A DNA stretch of 64,000 nt from Nannocystis punicea (lineage in GTDB: Bacteria; Myxococcota_A; Polyangia; Nannocystales; Nannocystaceae), in assembly GCF_026965555.1 (NCBI RefSeq), contig NZ_CP114040.1, positions 9,894,001 through 9,958,000 on the forward strand, in the 5' to 3' direction. Position 1 is the first letter of the stretch. Every line of letters begins with the position of its first letter. Positions 8,950 to 16,212 of this stretch are shown one piece after another. The notes under the pieces are model-generated. The model made no database searches, was not told where the DNA came from, and saw only the letters and a program-made list of their open reading frames with translations. Both the position numbers and the translations under genes were made by a program.

Positions 8950-10275
8950 TCAGCGCACGAACGGATCGCCGAACTTCGGGTCGGTGAGCAGCGCCTCGTC
9001 GGTGAGCGTGCCTAGGAACGCCACCAGCGCGCTCTTCTCGGCCGGCGTCAGGTTCATGCGCCGCGGCTGCTGATCGGGCCCGCGCAGCCGCGGGTCGAGA
9101 TTCGGGTGCGGCTTGACCCCGCTGTCGTAGTGGTCGATCACCTCGGCCAGAGTGGCGAACCGCCCGTCGTGCATGTACGGCCCCGAGACCGCGATGTTGC
9201 GCAGCGACGACGACTTGAAGCGCCCGTCGTCCGCGGGGTCGCCGGTGATGTCGCCGACCCCGTTGTCGTCCTCGACCGGCCCGGCGTCGAGCCCGTTGTT
9301 GAGCGGCTCCAGCGGCAGGAAGATCGCCTGATTGCGGAAATCCTGCCCGGGCGGCGGCGGCGGACCGCCGAGGTGGCAGGCCACGCAGGCGGTGCGCGGC
9401 TGCAGGAACAGGTCCTTGCCGAGGTTCTCCGCGGCCGTGAAGTTGGCGAACTCGCTGCGGATCGATCCGGCCGCCGCCAGCCCCTCGTCGAAGCGCGAGC
9501 GGTACGACGCCATCGCGCGCACGAACTGGGCCAGCGCGCGGGCGATCCGGTCGGTCGTCACCTCCTCGTCGCCGAACGCGGCGATGAACAGGTCGCGGTA
9601 GTACGGCCGCGCCGCCACCCGCTCCACCAGCTCCGTCAGCGTCAGCCCCATCTCCACCTCGTTCTGGATCGGCCCCAGCACCTGCTCCTCGAGCGTCGCC
9701 GCTCGCTCGTCCCAGAAGAACCGCCCCGTCGCGTACCACCGCGACTCCGACAGCCCCATCGAGTTGCGCCCCGTCAGCCCGCCCGCGAACCCCTCGCTCA
9801 ACTGCGAGGTATCGCTGAAGCCCGCCGCCTGCCGGTGGCACGAGCCGCACGCCACAGTCTCGTTGCGCGACAGCGCAGTGTCGTAGAACAGCACCCGCCC
9901 GAGAGTCGCCCCGTGATCGGTGATCGGGTTGTCGACCGGCGTGTTGTCGAGGTCGCGGACCAGCGGCGTCCGGAAGTGCGCCGGCAAGTCGGGGTTCGCG
10001 TAGTTGAAGGGCGTCGCCGGCAGGTCGAGCACGTCGCCCTCGTCCTCGCCGCCGCTGCCCCCGGCGTCCGTCGTCGGCTCGTCGGACCCGCTGCTCGAGG
10101 ACGCATCGCTCCCGGTCCCGCCGTCCTCGCTCGTGGACGACGCGCCGGTCGAACCATCTCCGTCGCTCGCCCCGAACCCGCCGGCATCGCAGGCGCCGGC
10201 GAGCGCGAGCACGAGCGCGAGGCTCGTTCGAGGAAGAAGACCGATGCAGAAGTGCTTCGAATTCGTGACGGGCAT
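8950..10275 (-). CDS. Di-haem cytochrome c peroxidase/MauG-family lipoprotein
   Basis: 441 residues from ATG 10275. The lipobox LAGAC near residue 29 follows a hydrophobic stretch, so a lipid-anchored periplasmic or outer-membrane protein is predicted. A Ser/Gly/Asp-rich linker reaches about residue 90. Two c-haem sites follow, CGSCH and CVACH, in the spacing of bacterial di-haem peroxidases, with the family segments RTPLVRDLDNT, ALSRNETVACGSC and GRFKSSSLRNI..GPYMHDGRF. It should reduce H2O2 or oxidise a protein or small substrate using periplasmic electron donors; MauG-like relatives modify other proteins. No obvious partner gene lies beside it. Confidence 0.88.
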   Translation of the reverse strand: MPVTNSKHFCIGLLPRTSLALVLALAGACDAGGFGASDGDGSTGASSTSEDGGTGSDASSSSGSDEPTTDAGGSGGEDEGDVLDLPATPFNYANPDLPAHFRTPLVRDLDNTPVDNPITDHGATLGRVLFYDTALSRNETVACGSCHRQAAGFSDTSQLSEGFAGGLTGRNSMGLSESRWYATGRFFWDERAATLEEQVLGPIQNEVEMGLTLTELVERVAARPYYRDLFIAAFGDEEVTTDRIARALAQFVRAMASYRSRFDEGLAAAGSIRSEFANFTAAENLGKDLFLQPRTACVACHLGGPPPPPGQDFRNQAIFLPLEPLNNGLDAGPVEDDNGVGDITGDPADDGRFKSSSLRNIAVSGPYMHDGRFATLAEVIDHYDSGVKPHPNLDPRLRGPDQQPRRMNLTPAEKSALVAFLGTLTDEALLTDPKFGDPFVR

Positions 10276-10421
10276 ACCCCCCGTCTCAAGCACCCCGCAC
10301 GCCGTCGCCCCGCAGCCCCGGGATCTGCAACGACCCCGGGCACTTCCACCACGCCGGCGGTCTCCGCCGCCCAGGCCCCGGCGGATTCCGCCGGCCGTGC
10401 GCGGCAGATCCCGCCGACCGT

Positions 10422-11564
10422 CTACAACCCCATCTGCTTGGCGATGATGATCTTCATGACCTCGTTGGTGCCGGCGAAGATCCGCTGCACCCGCGCATCC
10501 ATGTAGGCGCGCGAGATCGGGTACTCGAGCATGTAACCGTAGCCGCCGAACATCTGCAGACAGGCGTCGACCACCCGGCCCAGCATCTCGGTCTGCCACA
10601 GCTTGGCCATCGAGCACTCCTTGACCAGGTACTCGCCCGCCATGTGCTCCGCGATCAGGCGGTCGAGGAACGCCCGCCCGACCTCGACCTCGGTCGCGCA
10701 CTCGGCCAGCTTGAACTGAGTGTTCTGGAACTTGGAGATCGGCCGGCCGAACGCCTTGCGCTCGTTCACGTAGGCCAGAGTGTCGGCGAGCACCACCTCG
10801 GCGCCGGCCTGCGAGCCGATGGCCACCACGAGCCGCTCCTGCTGCAGCTTCTGCATGAGCATGAGGAAGCCGGCCCCGGGCGAGCCGAGGATGTTGTCGG
10901 CGGGGATCCTGCACTCCTCGAAGAACAGCTCGGAGGTGTCCTGCGAGTACATGCCGGCCTTCTTGAGCTTCTTGCCGCGGACGAAGCCGGGGCGGTGGCC
11001 CTCGACCACGAACAGCGACAGGTTCTGATGCGGGTTGTCGGAGCTCTCCGAGCGGGCCGCGACCACGCACAGGTCGCACAGGATCCCGTTCGAGATGAAC
11101 GTCTTCGCCCCGTTGATCACGTACTCGTCGCCCTCGCGGCGCGCAGTGGTCGCGATCGACGCCAGGTCCGAGCCCGTGCCCGGCTCCGTCATCGCGATCG
11201 CCGTCACCAGGTCGCCCGACACGCAGCCCGGCAGCCACTGCTTCTTCTGCTCGTCGGTGCCGAAGCTGACGATGTACGGCACCACGATGTCGCTGTGCAG
11301 CGGCAGCGCGAAGCCCGACTCGTGCACCTTCGCCAGCTCCTCCATCACGATCACCGAGTGCAGGAAGTCGCCGCCCGGCCCGCCCAGCTCCTCCGGCAGC
11401 CACGGGCACAAAAGCCCCGCCGCGCCGGCCTTGCGCCACGTCTCGCGGTCGACGATCCCCTCCTCCATCCACCGCTCCTGATGCGGCACCACCTCGCGGG
11501 CGAAGAACTCCCGCGCGGTCGCGCGGAACAGGTCGTGTTCGGGGGAGAAGAGGTTGCGCTTCAT
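10422..11564 (-). CDS. Acyl-CoA dehydrogenase, long-chain (LCAD-like) type
   Basis: 380 residues from ATG 11564 (MKRNLFSPEHDLFR), chosen over a GTG at 11585 because AGAGGGG lies about 5 bp upstream. Family segments: AMTEPGTGSDLASI (FAD/substrate), ERKAFGRPISKFQ, QMFGGYGYMLEYP and the end FAGTNEVMKIIIA. In short- and medium-chain enzymes the catalytic Glu is in YEGT near the end; here that position is Ala (FAGT), whereas QQERL in mid-protein matches the helix that supplies the Glu in long-chain and isovaleryl enzymes. Beta-oxidation is therefore likely. The thioredoxin gene ends about 20 bp upstream of it on the same strand and may be cotranscribed. Confidence 0.9.
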   Translation of the reverse strand: MKRNLFSPEHDLFRATAREFFAREVVPHQERWMEEGIVDRETWRKAGAAGLLCPWLPEELGGPGGDFLHSVIVMEELAKVHESGFALPLHSDIVVPYIVSFGTDEQKKQWLPGCVSGDLVTAIAMTEPGTGSDLASIATTARREGDEYVINGAKTFISNGILCDLCVVAARSESSDNPHQNLSLFVVEGHRPGFVRGKKLKKAGMYSQDTSELFFEECRIPADNILGSPGAGFLMLMQKLQQERLVVAIGSQAGAEVVLADTLAYVNERKAFGRPISKFQNTQFKLAECATEVEVGRAFLDRLIAEHMAGEYLVKECSMAKLWQTEMLGRVVDACLQMFGGYGYMLEYPISRAYMDARVQRIFAGTNEVMKIIIAKQMGL

Positions 11565-11585
11565 CGCGCCCCTCTTATCGCACAA

Positions 11586-12023
11586 TCACAGGAACGGAGC
11601 GACCACCGCCTCCAGCTGCGGCCCGAACACCGCGCCCGGCTGGCGGAACGCCAGCTCGCCGCCCTTGTACACGCACAGCGTCGGGATCGACTGCACGCGC
11701 AGCGCCGCCGCCGTCTGTCGGTGCTGCTCCGTGTTGAGCTTCAGCACCAACAGCTTGCCCGCGTGCCGCGCCGCCAGCTCGGCGATGTGCGGGGCCAGCT
11801 GCCGGCACGGCCCGCACCACGGGGCCCAGAAGTCGACCAGCACCGGCACCGGCGCGCTGGCCACCGCGCGCTGCAGCTCCTCGTCGCTCACGTCCTGCGG
11901 CTGCCCGGTGGTGTCGAGCTTCTGCTTGCAGTGGCCGCACTTCGGGGCGTCGAAGCGGCGCTCGGCCGCGATCTTGTTCAACTGTCCGCACGCCCCGCAC
12001 CGAAAGAACAGCGCCTCGCTCAT
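11586..12023 (-). CDS. trxC: Thioredoxin-2-like protein with N-terminal zinc ribbon
   Basis: 145 residues. The start MSEALFFRCGACG (ATG 12023) is preferred over ATG 12029 because AAGGGG then sits about 6 bp upstream. Two CxxC pairs (CGAC and CGHC) form the N-terminal zinc ribbon typical of TrxC. The thioredoxin fold follows with active site WAPWCGPCRQ and cis-Pro in SIPTLCVYKGG. It reduces protein disulfides in the cytoplasm; TrxC proteins of other bacteria are linked to oxidative stress. Likely in a transcription unit with the acyl-CoA dehydrogenase gene. Confidence 0.92.
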   Translation of the reverse strand: MSEALFFRCGACGQLNKIAAERRFDAPKCGHCKQKLDTTGQPQDVSDEELQRAVASAPVPVLVDFWAPWCGPCRQLAPHIAELAARHAGKLLVLKLNTEQHRQTAAALRVQSIPTLCVYKGGELAFRQPGAVFGPQLEAVVAPFL

Positions 12024-12110
12024 CGTCATCCCCTTCGCCGCGCGTCTGCGCGCCCGGGAAGCTAGTCACCGCCCGCGAGTCTGGCAACCCGAACGAATCT
12101 CTCGGCTCGC

Positions 12111-12950
12111 GTGTGCGTACCTCTCCCCGTGCCCCGCCTCAGTCCGGTCGTCGCCGTCCTCGCCGCGCTCGTCTGTTCTGCCCCGCTGATGCCCGCCACC
12201 GAGGCCCACGCCGGCGACTTCCTGCAGCGACAGCGCCGCTTCCCGCGGGTCAAGGCCGCGCTCGAGAAGCACCAGGACGCGCTCGTCGACCGCTTCCGCG
12301 CCGCCGGCGCGGCGTGGCCCCCGCGGGGTCTGTTCATCCGCAGCTTCAAGGAAGAGGCCGTCACCGAGCTGTGGGCCGCGGCCGAGCGCAAGGGCGATCC
12401 GCACGTGCTCGTGCGCACCTTTCCGGTCTGCCAGAAGAGCGGCGTGCTCGGGCCCAAACGGCGCCAGGGCGACTGGCAGGTCCCCGAGGGTTTCTACCGG
12501 GTCAGCCTGTTCAACCCGAGCAGCAGCTATCACCTCTCGCTCGGCGTCAGCTACCCCAACGCCGCCGACCGCCATCACAGCGCCGGCCAGCCGCCCGGCA
12601 ACGCCATCATGATCCACGGCGATTGCGTCACCATCGGCTGCATCCCGCTGCAAGACGAGCCGATCGAGGAGCTCTACCTCGCCGCAGTGTTCGCCCGCGA
12701 CGCCGGCCAGGGCGACATCCCGATCCACATCTTCCCGTGCCGGCTCGACGACCCGAACTGCCAGGCCCGCCTGGCCGCCGAGGCCGCCGCGCGCCCCGAG
12801 CTCGCCGCCTTCTGGGACGGCCTCGTGCCCGGTTACCTCGCCTTCCTCCAGACCGGCGCCCCGCCGCGGGTGGTCGCCGACAAGGACGGCACCTACCGGC
12901 TCGACCCGCCCCCGCGCGAGCGCCGGCCGCTCGTCGCCGCCGACCAATGA
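12111..12950 (+). CDS. YafK/YkuD-type L,D-transpeptidase-family protein
   Basis: 279 residues from GTG 12111, or 273 from GTG 12129 (MPRLSPVVAVL), both giving a signal peptide ending near ATEAHAG. The catalytic motif of the YkuD fold is present as IMIHGDCVTIGCIPL (His ... Cys in HGxxxxxGC). SYPNAADRHH and RVSLFNPSSSYHLSLG match the YafK/DpaA branch. YafK members act on peptidoglycan-linked lipoprotein cross-links; the exact activity here is not known. Periplasmic. The stop is followed at once by a three-unit hairpin array. Confidence 0.85.
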   Translation: MCVPLPVPRLSPVVAVLAALVCSAPLMPATEAHAGDFLQRQRRFPRVKAALEKHQDALVDRFRAAGAAWPPRGLFIRSFKEEAVTELWAAAERKGDPHVLVRTFPVCQKSGVLGPKRRQGDWQVPEGFYRVSLFNPSSSYHLSLGVSYPNAADRHHSAGQPPGNAIMIHGDCVTIGCIPLQDEPIEELYLAAVFARDAGQGDIPIHIFPCRLDDPNCQARLAAEAAARPELAAFWDGLVPGYLAFLQTGAPPRVVADKDGTYRLDPPPRERRPLVAADQ

Positions 12951-12951
12951 T

Positions 12952-12993
12952 ATGTCCAAAGGGACATGTCGCATAAAACATGTCCCTGACAAT
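12952..12993. repeat. Three-unit 14-bp array with alternative hairpins
   Basis: Units at 12952, 12966 and 12980: ATGTCCAAAGGGAC, ATGTCGCATAAAAC, ATGTCCCTGACAAT. ATGTCC-AAAG-GGACAT (12952-12967) and GGGACATGT/ACATGTCCC (12961-12969 with 12978-12986) cannot form together. It begins two bases after the transpeptidase stop. Confidence 0.8.
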
Positions 12994-13107
12994 TGTTTCA
13001 ATCCATGCCGCGATCGGGCGCGCTCGGGACCCCCCTGACGCTCGCGGTCACGCCCGGCTGCAGGGACCGGACTTGCCGCGAGGCACGAATCGGGCCAGCA
13101 TGCCCGC

Positions 13108-14763
13108 ATGCTTGTTAGCCTCCATACACGTATCGAGCCGCTGCGGCTCTCGATCTTCCTGGCGATGGGCCTGCTCGGCGCGTGCGGCGACGACGGCGCG
13201 ACCTCGGCAGGGACCGACAACCAGACCAGCACCGGCGCGACGCAATCCCCCACCACCGACGGCACCGGCACCCCCACCGGCACCACGGAGACCACCGGCG
13301 CCCCCACGACCGGCATGACCGGCACCTCGGACACCGGCACCGACACCACGACATCCCCCACCACTTCCACGACCACCGGCGAGACCACCGCCGTCAGCGC
13401 CACCACGCTCGACACCACGACGCTCGACACCACCACCGTCGACACGACGACGAGCACCACGGGCGACACCGACACCGGCCCCGACCCCGAGTGCACCGTG
13501 CTCATGCAGGCCTTCACCGACCCGCCCGTGCCGTCGGGGTGGGTCAAGTGCGGCGACAAGCTGCCGCACCGCGTCGAGGCCGAGGTGTGCCTGGTCCCGG
13601 CGCCGCCCTCGAGCTGCGACCTGATGAACCAGCCGTGCCAGACGAACGACGACTGCACCGAGTTCCCGTTCGGCTCGTGCGAGAAGTTCACCGTCGGCTT
13701 CGAGGCCTGCGGCTGCTCCTACGGCTGCGAGACCGACGCCGACTGCGAGCCCGGCAACGTGTGCCGCTGCGCCGGCGACGTCCTCGGCCCGGCCACCCGC
13801 TGCGTCCCCTCCGAGTGCACGAGCGACGCCGACTGCGGCGACCAGGTGTGCCAGTTCTCGCAGTCGCAGGGCTACGACTGCCCGATCGAGGTCGTCAACG
13901 GCGCCTGCACCACGCCCAACGACCTGTGCGACACCGACCCGCCGTGCGGCGACACCCCGTGCGCCTACAACACCGACATCGACCAGTGGGAGTGCTCGCT
14001 GGTCGCCTGCGGTCGGCCGTTCATGGTCGACGACCACGCAGTCACCGCGCTGGCCGCCGAGCGCGACGACTGGCGCGCGGTGGCCTCGGTCCCGACGGCC
14101 CCGGCAGCGGTGCGCGCGGCCCTCGCGGCCCACTGGACGCAGATCGCTCTGGCCGAGCACGCCTCGGTCGCCTCGTTCGCGCGCCACGTCCTCCAGCTGC
14201 TCGCCGTCGGCGCGCCGCCGGAGTTCGTGCTCGACACCCAGCGGGCGCTCGCCGACGAGGTCGAGCACGCCCGCCTGTGCTTCGCCCTGGCCAGCAGCTA
14301 CGGCGGCGCGGGCGTCGGCCCCGGCCCGCTCGCGCAGGCGCACGAGCCCGGCGCGACGGACCTCGAGTCGGTGGTCGCCGCAGTCATCCGCGAGGCCTGC
14401 GTCGGCGAGACGCTGTCGGCCCTCGAGGCGCGCGAGGCCGCCGAGCGGGCCGAGGACCCCGGCCTGCGCCGGATCCTCGCGCGGATCGCCGACGACGAGC
14501 AGCGCCACGCCGAGCTCGGCTGGCGCTTCGTCTGCTGGGCCCGCGAGCAGCTGAGCGACGACGCCCGCGCCCGCACCGACGCAGTGTTCGCCGCCGCCGT
14601 CGCCGACGCCGCCGCGTCCGCCGGCGACATGTCCCGCGAGACAGGCACCCCCGAGCTCCGCGCCCACGGCGTCGTCGACGCCCCCCTGCGCGCCTCGGTG
14701 TGGCTGCGCGGCCTCCAGGGCCTGGTCCAGCCGGCCGCCGCCGCCCTCCGCGCGGCCGCCTGA
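13108..14763 (+). CDS. Lipoprotein with Cys-rich region fused to a ferritin-like domain
   Basis: 551 residues. Lipobox LGAC near residue 26; Thr/Gly-rich linker to about residue 125; Cys-rich region with repeats such as CETDADCEPGNVCRC and CTSDADCGDQVC to about residue 305; then an all-alpha domain. That domain has two sets of carboxylate/His ligands: Glu in LAEHASVASFARH, E..H in ADEVEHARL, Glu in EACVGET and E..H in DDEQRHAEL, the pattern of a ferritin-like di-iron four-helix bundle. Lipidation places the di-iron domain outside the cytoplasm, unlike ferritin. Iron binding or oxidase activity is inferred, not shown. A repeat unit lies inside the gene at 14629-14642. Confidence 0.85.
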   Translation: MLVSLHTRIEPLRLSIFLAMGLLGACGDDGATSAGTDNQTSTGATQSPTTDGTGTPTGTTETTGAPTTGMTGTSDTGTDTTTSPTTSTTTGETTAVSATTLDTTTLDTTTVDTTTSTTGDTDTGPDPECTVLMQAFTDPPVPSGWVKCGDKLPHRVEAEVCLVPAPPSSCDLMNQPCQTNDDCTEFPFGSCEKFTVGFEACGCSYGCETDADCEPGNVCRCAGDVLGPATRCVPSECTSDADCGDQVCQFSQSQGYDCPIEVVNGACTTPNDLCDTDPPCGDTPCAYNTDIDQWECSLVACGRPFMVDDHAVTALAAERDDWRAVASVPTAPAAVRAALAAHWTQIALAEHASVASFARHVLQLLAVGAPPEFVLDTQRALADEVEHARLCFALASSYGGAGVGPGPLAQAHEPGATDLESVVAAVIREACVGETLSALEAREAAERAEDPGLRRILARIADDEQRHAELGWRFVCWAREQLSDDARARTDAVFAAAVADAAASAGDMSRETGTPELRAHGVVDAPLRASVWLRGLQGLVQPAAAALRAAA

Positions 14764-14829
14764 TCGAAGCGACATGTCGCCGATGGCATGTCTTCATCGA
14801 CATGCTCCCGGCGACATGTCCTAAAGATC
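14760..14829. repeat. Five-unit 14-bp palindromic array
   Basis: Units at 14760, 14774, 14788, 14802 and 14816: CTGATCGAAGCGAC, ATGTCGCCGATGGC, ATGTCTTCATCGAC, ATGCTCCCGGCGAC, ATGTCCTAAAGATC. Outer arms GACATGTCGCCG/CGGCGACATGTC are perfect (12 bp) and GCATGTC/GACATGC form the inner stem. The first unit contains the TGA stop of the ferritin-like protein, as the array at 8878 contains the methyltransferase stop; both end in GATC followed by CTTCAGCG-like sequence. Confidence 0.85.
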
Positions 14830-14957
14830 GCTTCAGCGCTGGTTCGCCACCGAGGACCTCCATGCCCTCGGTGGCGGTGAATCGCCGCTCCGTCGTCTCT
14901 CATGCGGCTCCACGACCCTGTCGTACCGGCCGAGAGTCTCGCGGCCTCGCGAGCAGC

Positions 14958-14999
14958 ATGTCACGAAGGACATGTCCCATTCGACACGCCATGCGCGTC
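14958..14999. repeat. Three-unit 14-bp array 3' of a frameshifted gene
   Basis: Units at 14958, 14972 and 14986: ATGTCACGAAGGAC, ATGTCCCATTCGAC, ACGCCATGCGCGTC. It lies just past the stop (15009-15011, minus strand) of the broken lipoprotein gene. Confidence 0.7.
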
Positions 15000-15008
15000 G
15001 AGCCCAGC

Positions 15009-15537
15009 TCAGTCGCAGTCGCAGGCCTGGTCGCACTGGTAGCCGTACGCCCACGCGTCGACCGCCACCGTGTAGCGCCCCGAGCCGTCGAGGCGCACGC
15101 TTACCCGCGTATCGCCGCCGCAAGGCCGCCCGGCGCGGCGCTCGGCCTCCTCGCGCGACACCTCGACGTGCACCACCCCCCGCATCGCCGGCAGCGTCAC
15201 CGAGAAGCGACCGCGACGATCGCTGCGGAGCTCGCGGCCGCCGACCCGCACCGCCACACCACCGCCAGGCCGCCCGTGGATCGCCGTCGTCCCCGTGATC
15301 GTCACGTCCTCGGCCGCCGCCGTCGGCGTCGGCGTCGACCAGCTGGACCTGCGGATCGTCGAGCCGCCACACCGGCGCCTGCACGACCGGCTCGGGCGCC
15401 GGCTCCTCACGCAGCGCCTCGGCCTCGACCGCGGGCGCGACCTCCGGCGGCTCCGGCGGCTCAGGGATGGCCGGCGGCGCCCAGCACGAGACGAGCCCGA
15501 GACCCAGGAAGGCTCGAAACCATGTCTCGATCGACAT
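15009..15537 (-). pseudogene. Frameshifted small lipoprotein gene with carboxypeptidase-regulatory-like C-terminus
   Basis: The N-terminal half (from ATG 15537: MSIETWFRAFLGLGLVSCW, lipobox LVSC, then a Pro/Glu-rich stretch to VQLVDADADGG) and the C-terminal half (AAEDVTITGTTAIHGRPGGG ... AYGYQCDQACDCD, stop 15009) are in different frames. Each frame looks like protein only on its own side, and the break falls in a GGC run near 15315-15325; one base too many (or two too few) explains it. The C-terminal part resembles a short beta-sandwich with RGRFSVTLPAMRG, as in carboxypeptidase-regulatory-like domains. It may be a real pseudogene or a sequence error. Its start region lies inside a repeat array. 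Confidence 0.7.
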
Positions 15538-15591
15538 GCCCAGAAAGTCATGTCTCATACAACATGCCCCTTCGAACCTGTCTCTCGAGCA
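15522..15591. repeat. Five-unit 14-bp array overlapping a gene start
   Basis: Units at 15522, 15536, 15550, 15564 and 15578: ATGTCTCGATCGAC, ATGCCCAGAAAGTC, ATGTCTCATACAAC, ATGCCCCTTCGAAC, CTGTCTCTCGAGCA. It begins inside the 5' coding end of the broken lipoprotein gene and ends 1-2 bases before the stop of the acidic-protein gene. Confidence 0.8.
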
Positions 15592-15592
15592 T

Positions 15593-16212
15593 TCACCGCG
15601 CCTTCGCCAGCACGGCCGCCATCTGCCCGTCGTCAGCGTAGAACTCCGCCACCCCGCTGCAGTCCGCGATCGACTCCGCCAGCGCGCCCGGGTGGTGGAC
15701 CCCGTGAGCCAGCAGGTGAGCCAGGCGGCCCTCGACCTGCGGGCGCGAGCGTGGCGTCACCAGCTCGAGCAGCCCGGCGTCCAGCAGCGCAGCCACGATC
15801 GCGGCCGCTCGGCGATCGGCCGCGTCGTCCGGCTTCGCCTCGTCCTCGATCTCGTCCTCGTCCTCCTCCACCTCGAGCCCGAGCAGCGCCGACACGTGGG
15901 CCAGGATGTCCTCCGCGGTGTCGCGCGGGTCATCCTCCTCCACCTCGTCCTCCTCGTCGTCCTCGATCACCTCCCCGTATTCGTCCTCCTCGACCTCCTC
16001 GACCGGCAGCGGCTCCTCGTAGCAGTGCACCGCCGTCGCCGAGATCACCACCACCAGCTCTGCCGGCGAGACGAAGCGGAGCTCCTGGTCGTCACGACCG
16101 CCGACGATCGAAGCCACCGGGAACGCCTCCGACACCGACTCCGCCACCATGACCGGATTGACCCGCAGGTCCGCCGGGATCTCCATCGACTCGAGCAAGC
16201 GCCGTGACACTG
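15593..16212 (-). CDS. Acidic protein of unknown function, main (3') exon
   Basis: About 205 residues are readable from a GTG at 16210. The centre (about 70-120) is strongly acidic, with long Glu/Asp runs such as EEVEEDEYGEVIEDDEEDE, flanked by neutral, probably folded parts: LRVNPVMVAESVSEAFPVAS before, and a helical C-terminus after (AAIVAALLDAGLLELV, HLLAHGVHHPGALAESI). No signal or membrane segment; no family recognised. A group II intron ends at 16213, one codon before the GTG. Reading across the intron joins in frame to 18241-18280 (MDRDGKTEL...), so the true start is probably at 18280 in the 5' exon. Confidence 0.65.

Noticed and set aside
10276..10421. Possible small gene or RNA between peroxidase and acyl-CoA dehydrogenase
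   Set aside because: Only short GGCGG-type dyads; no start site or stable structure that stands out.
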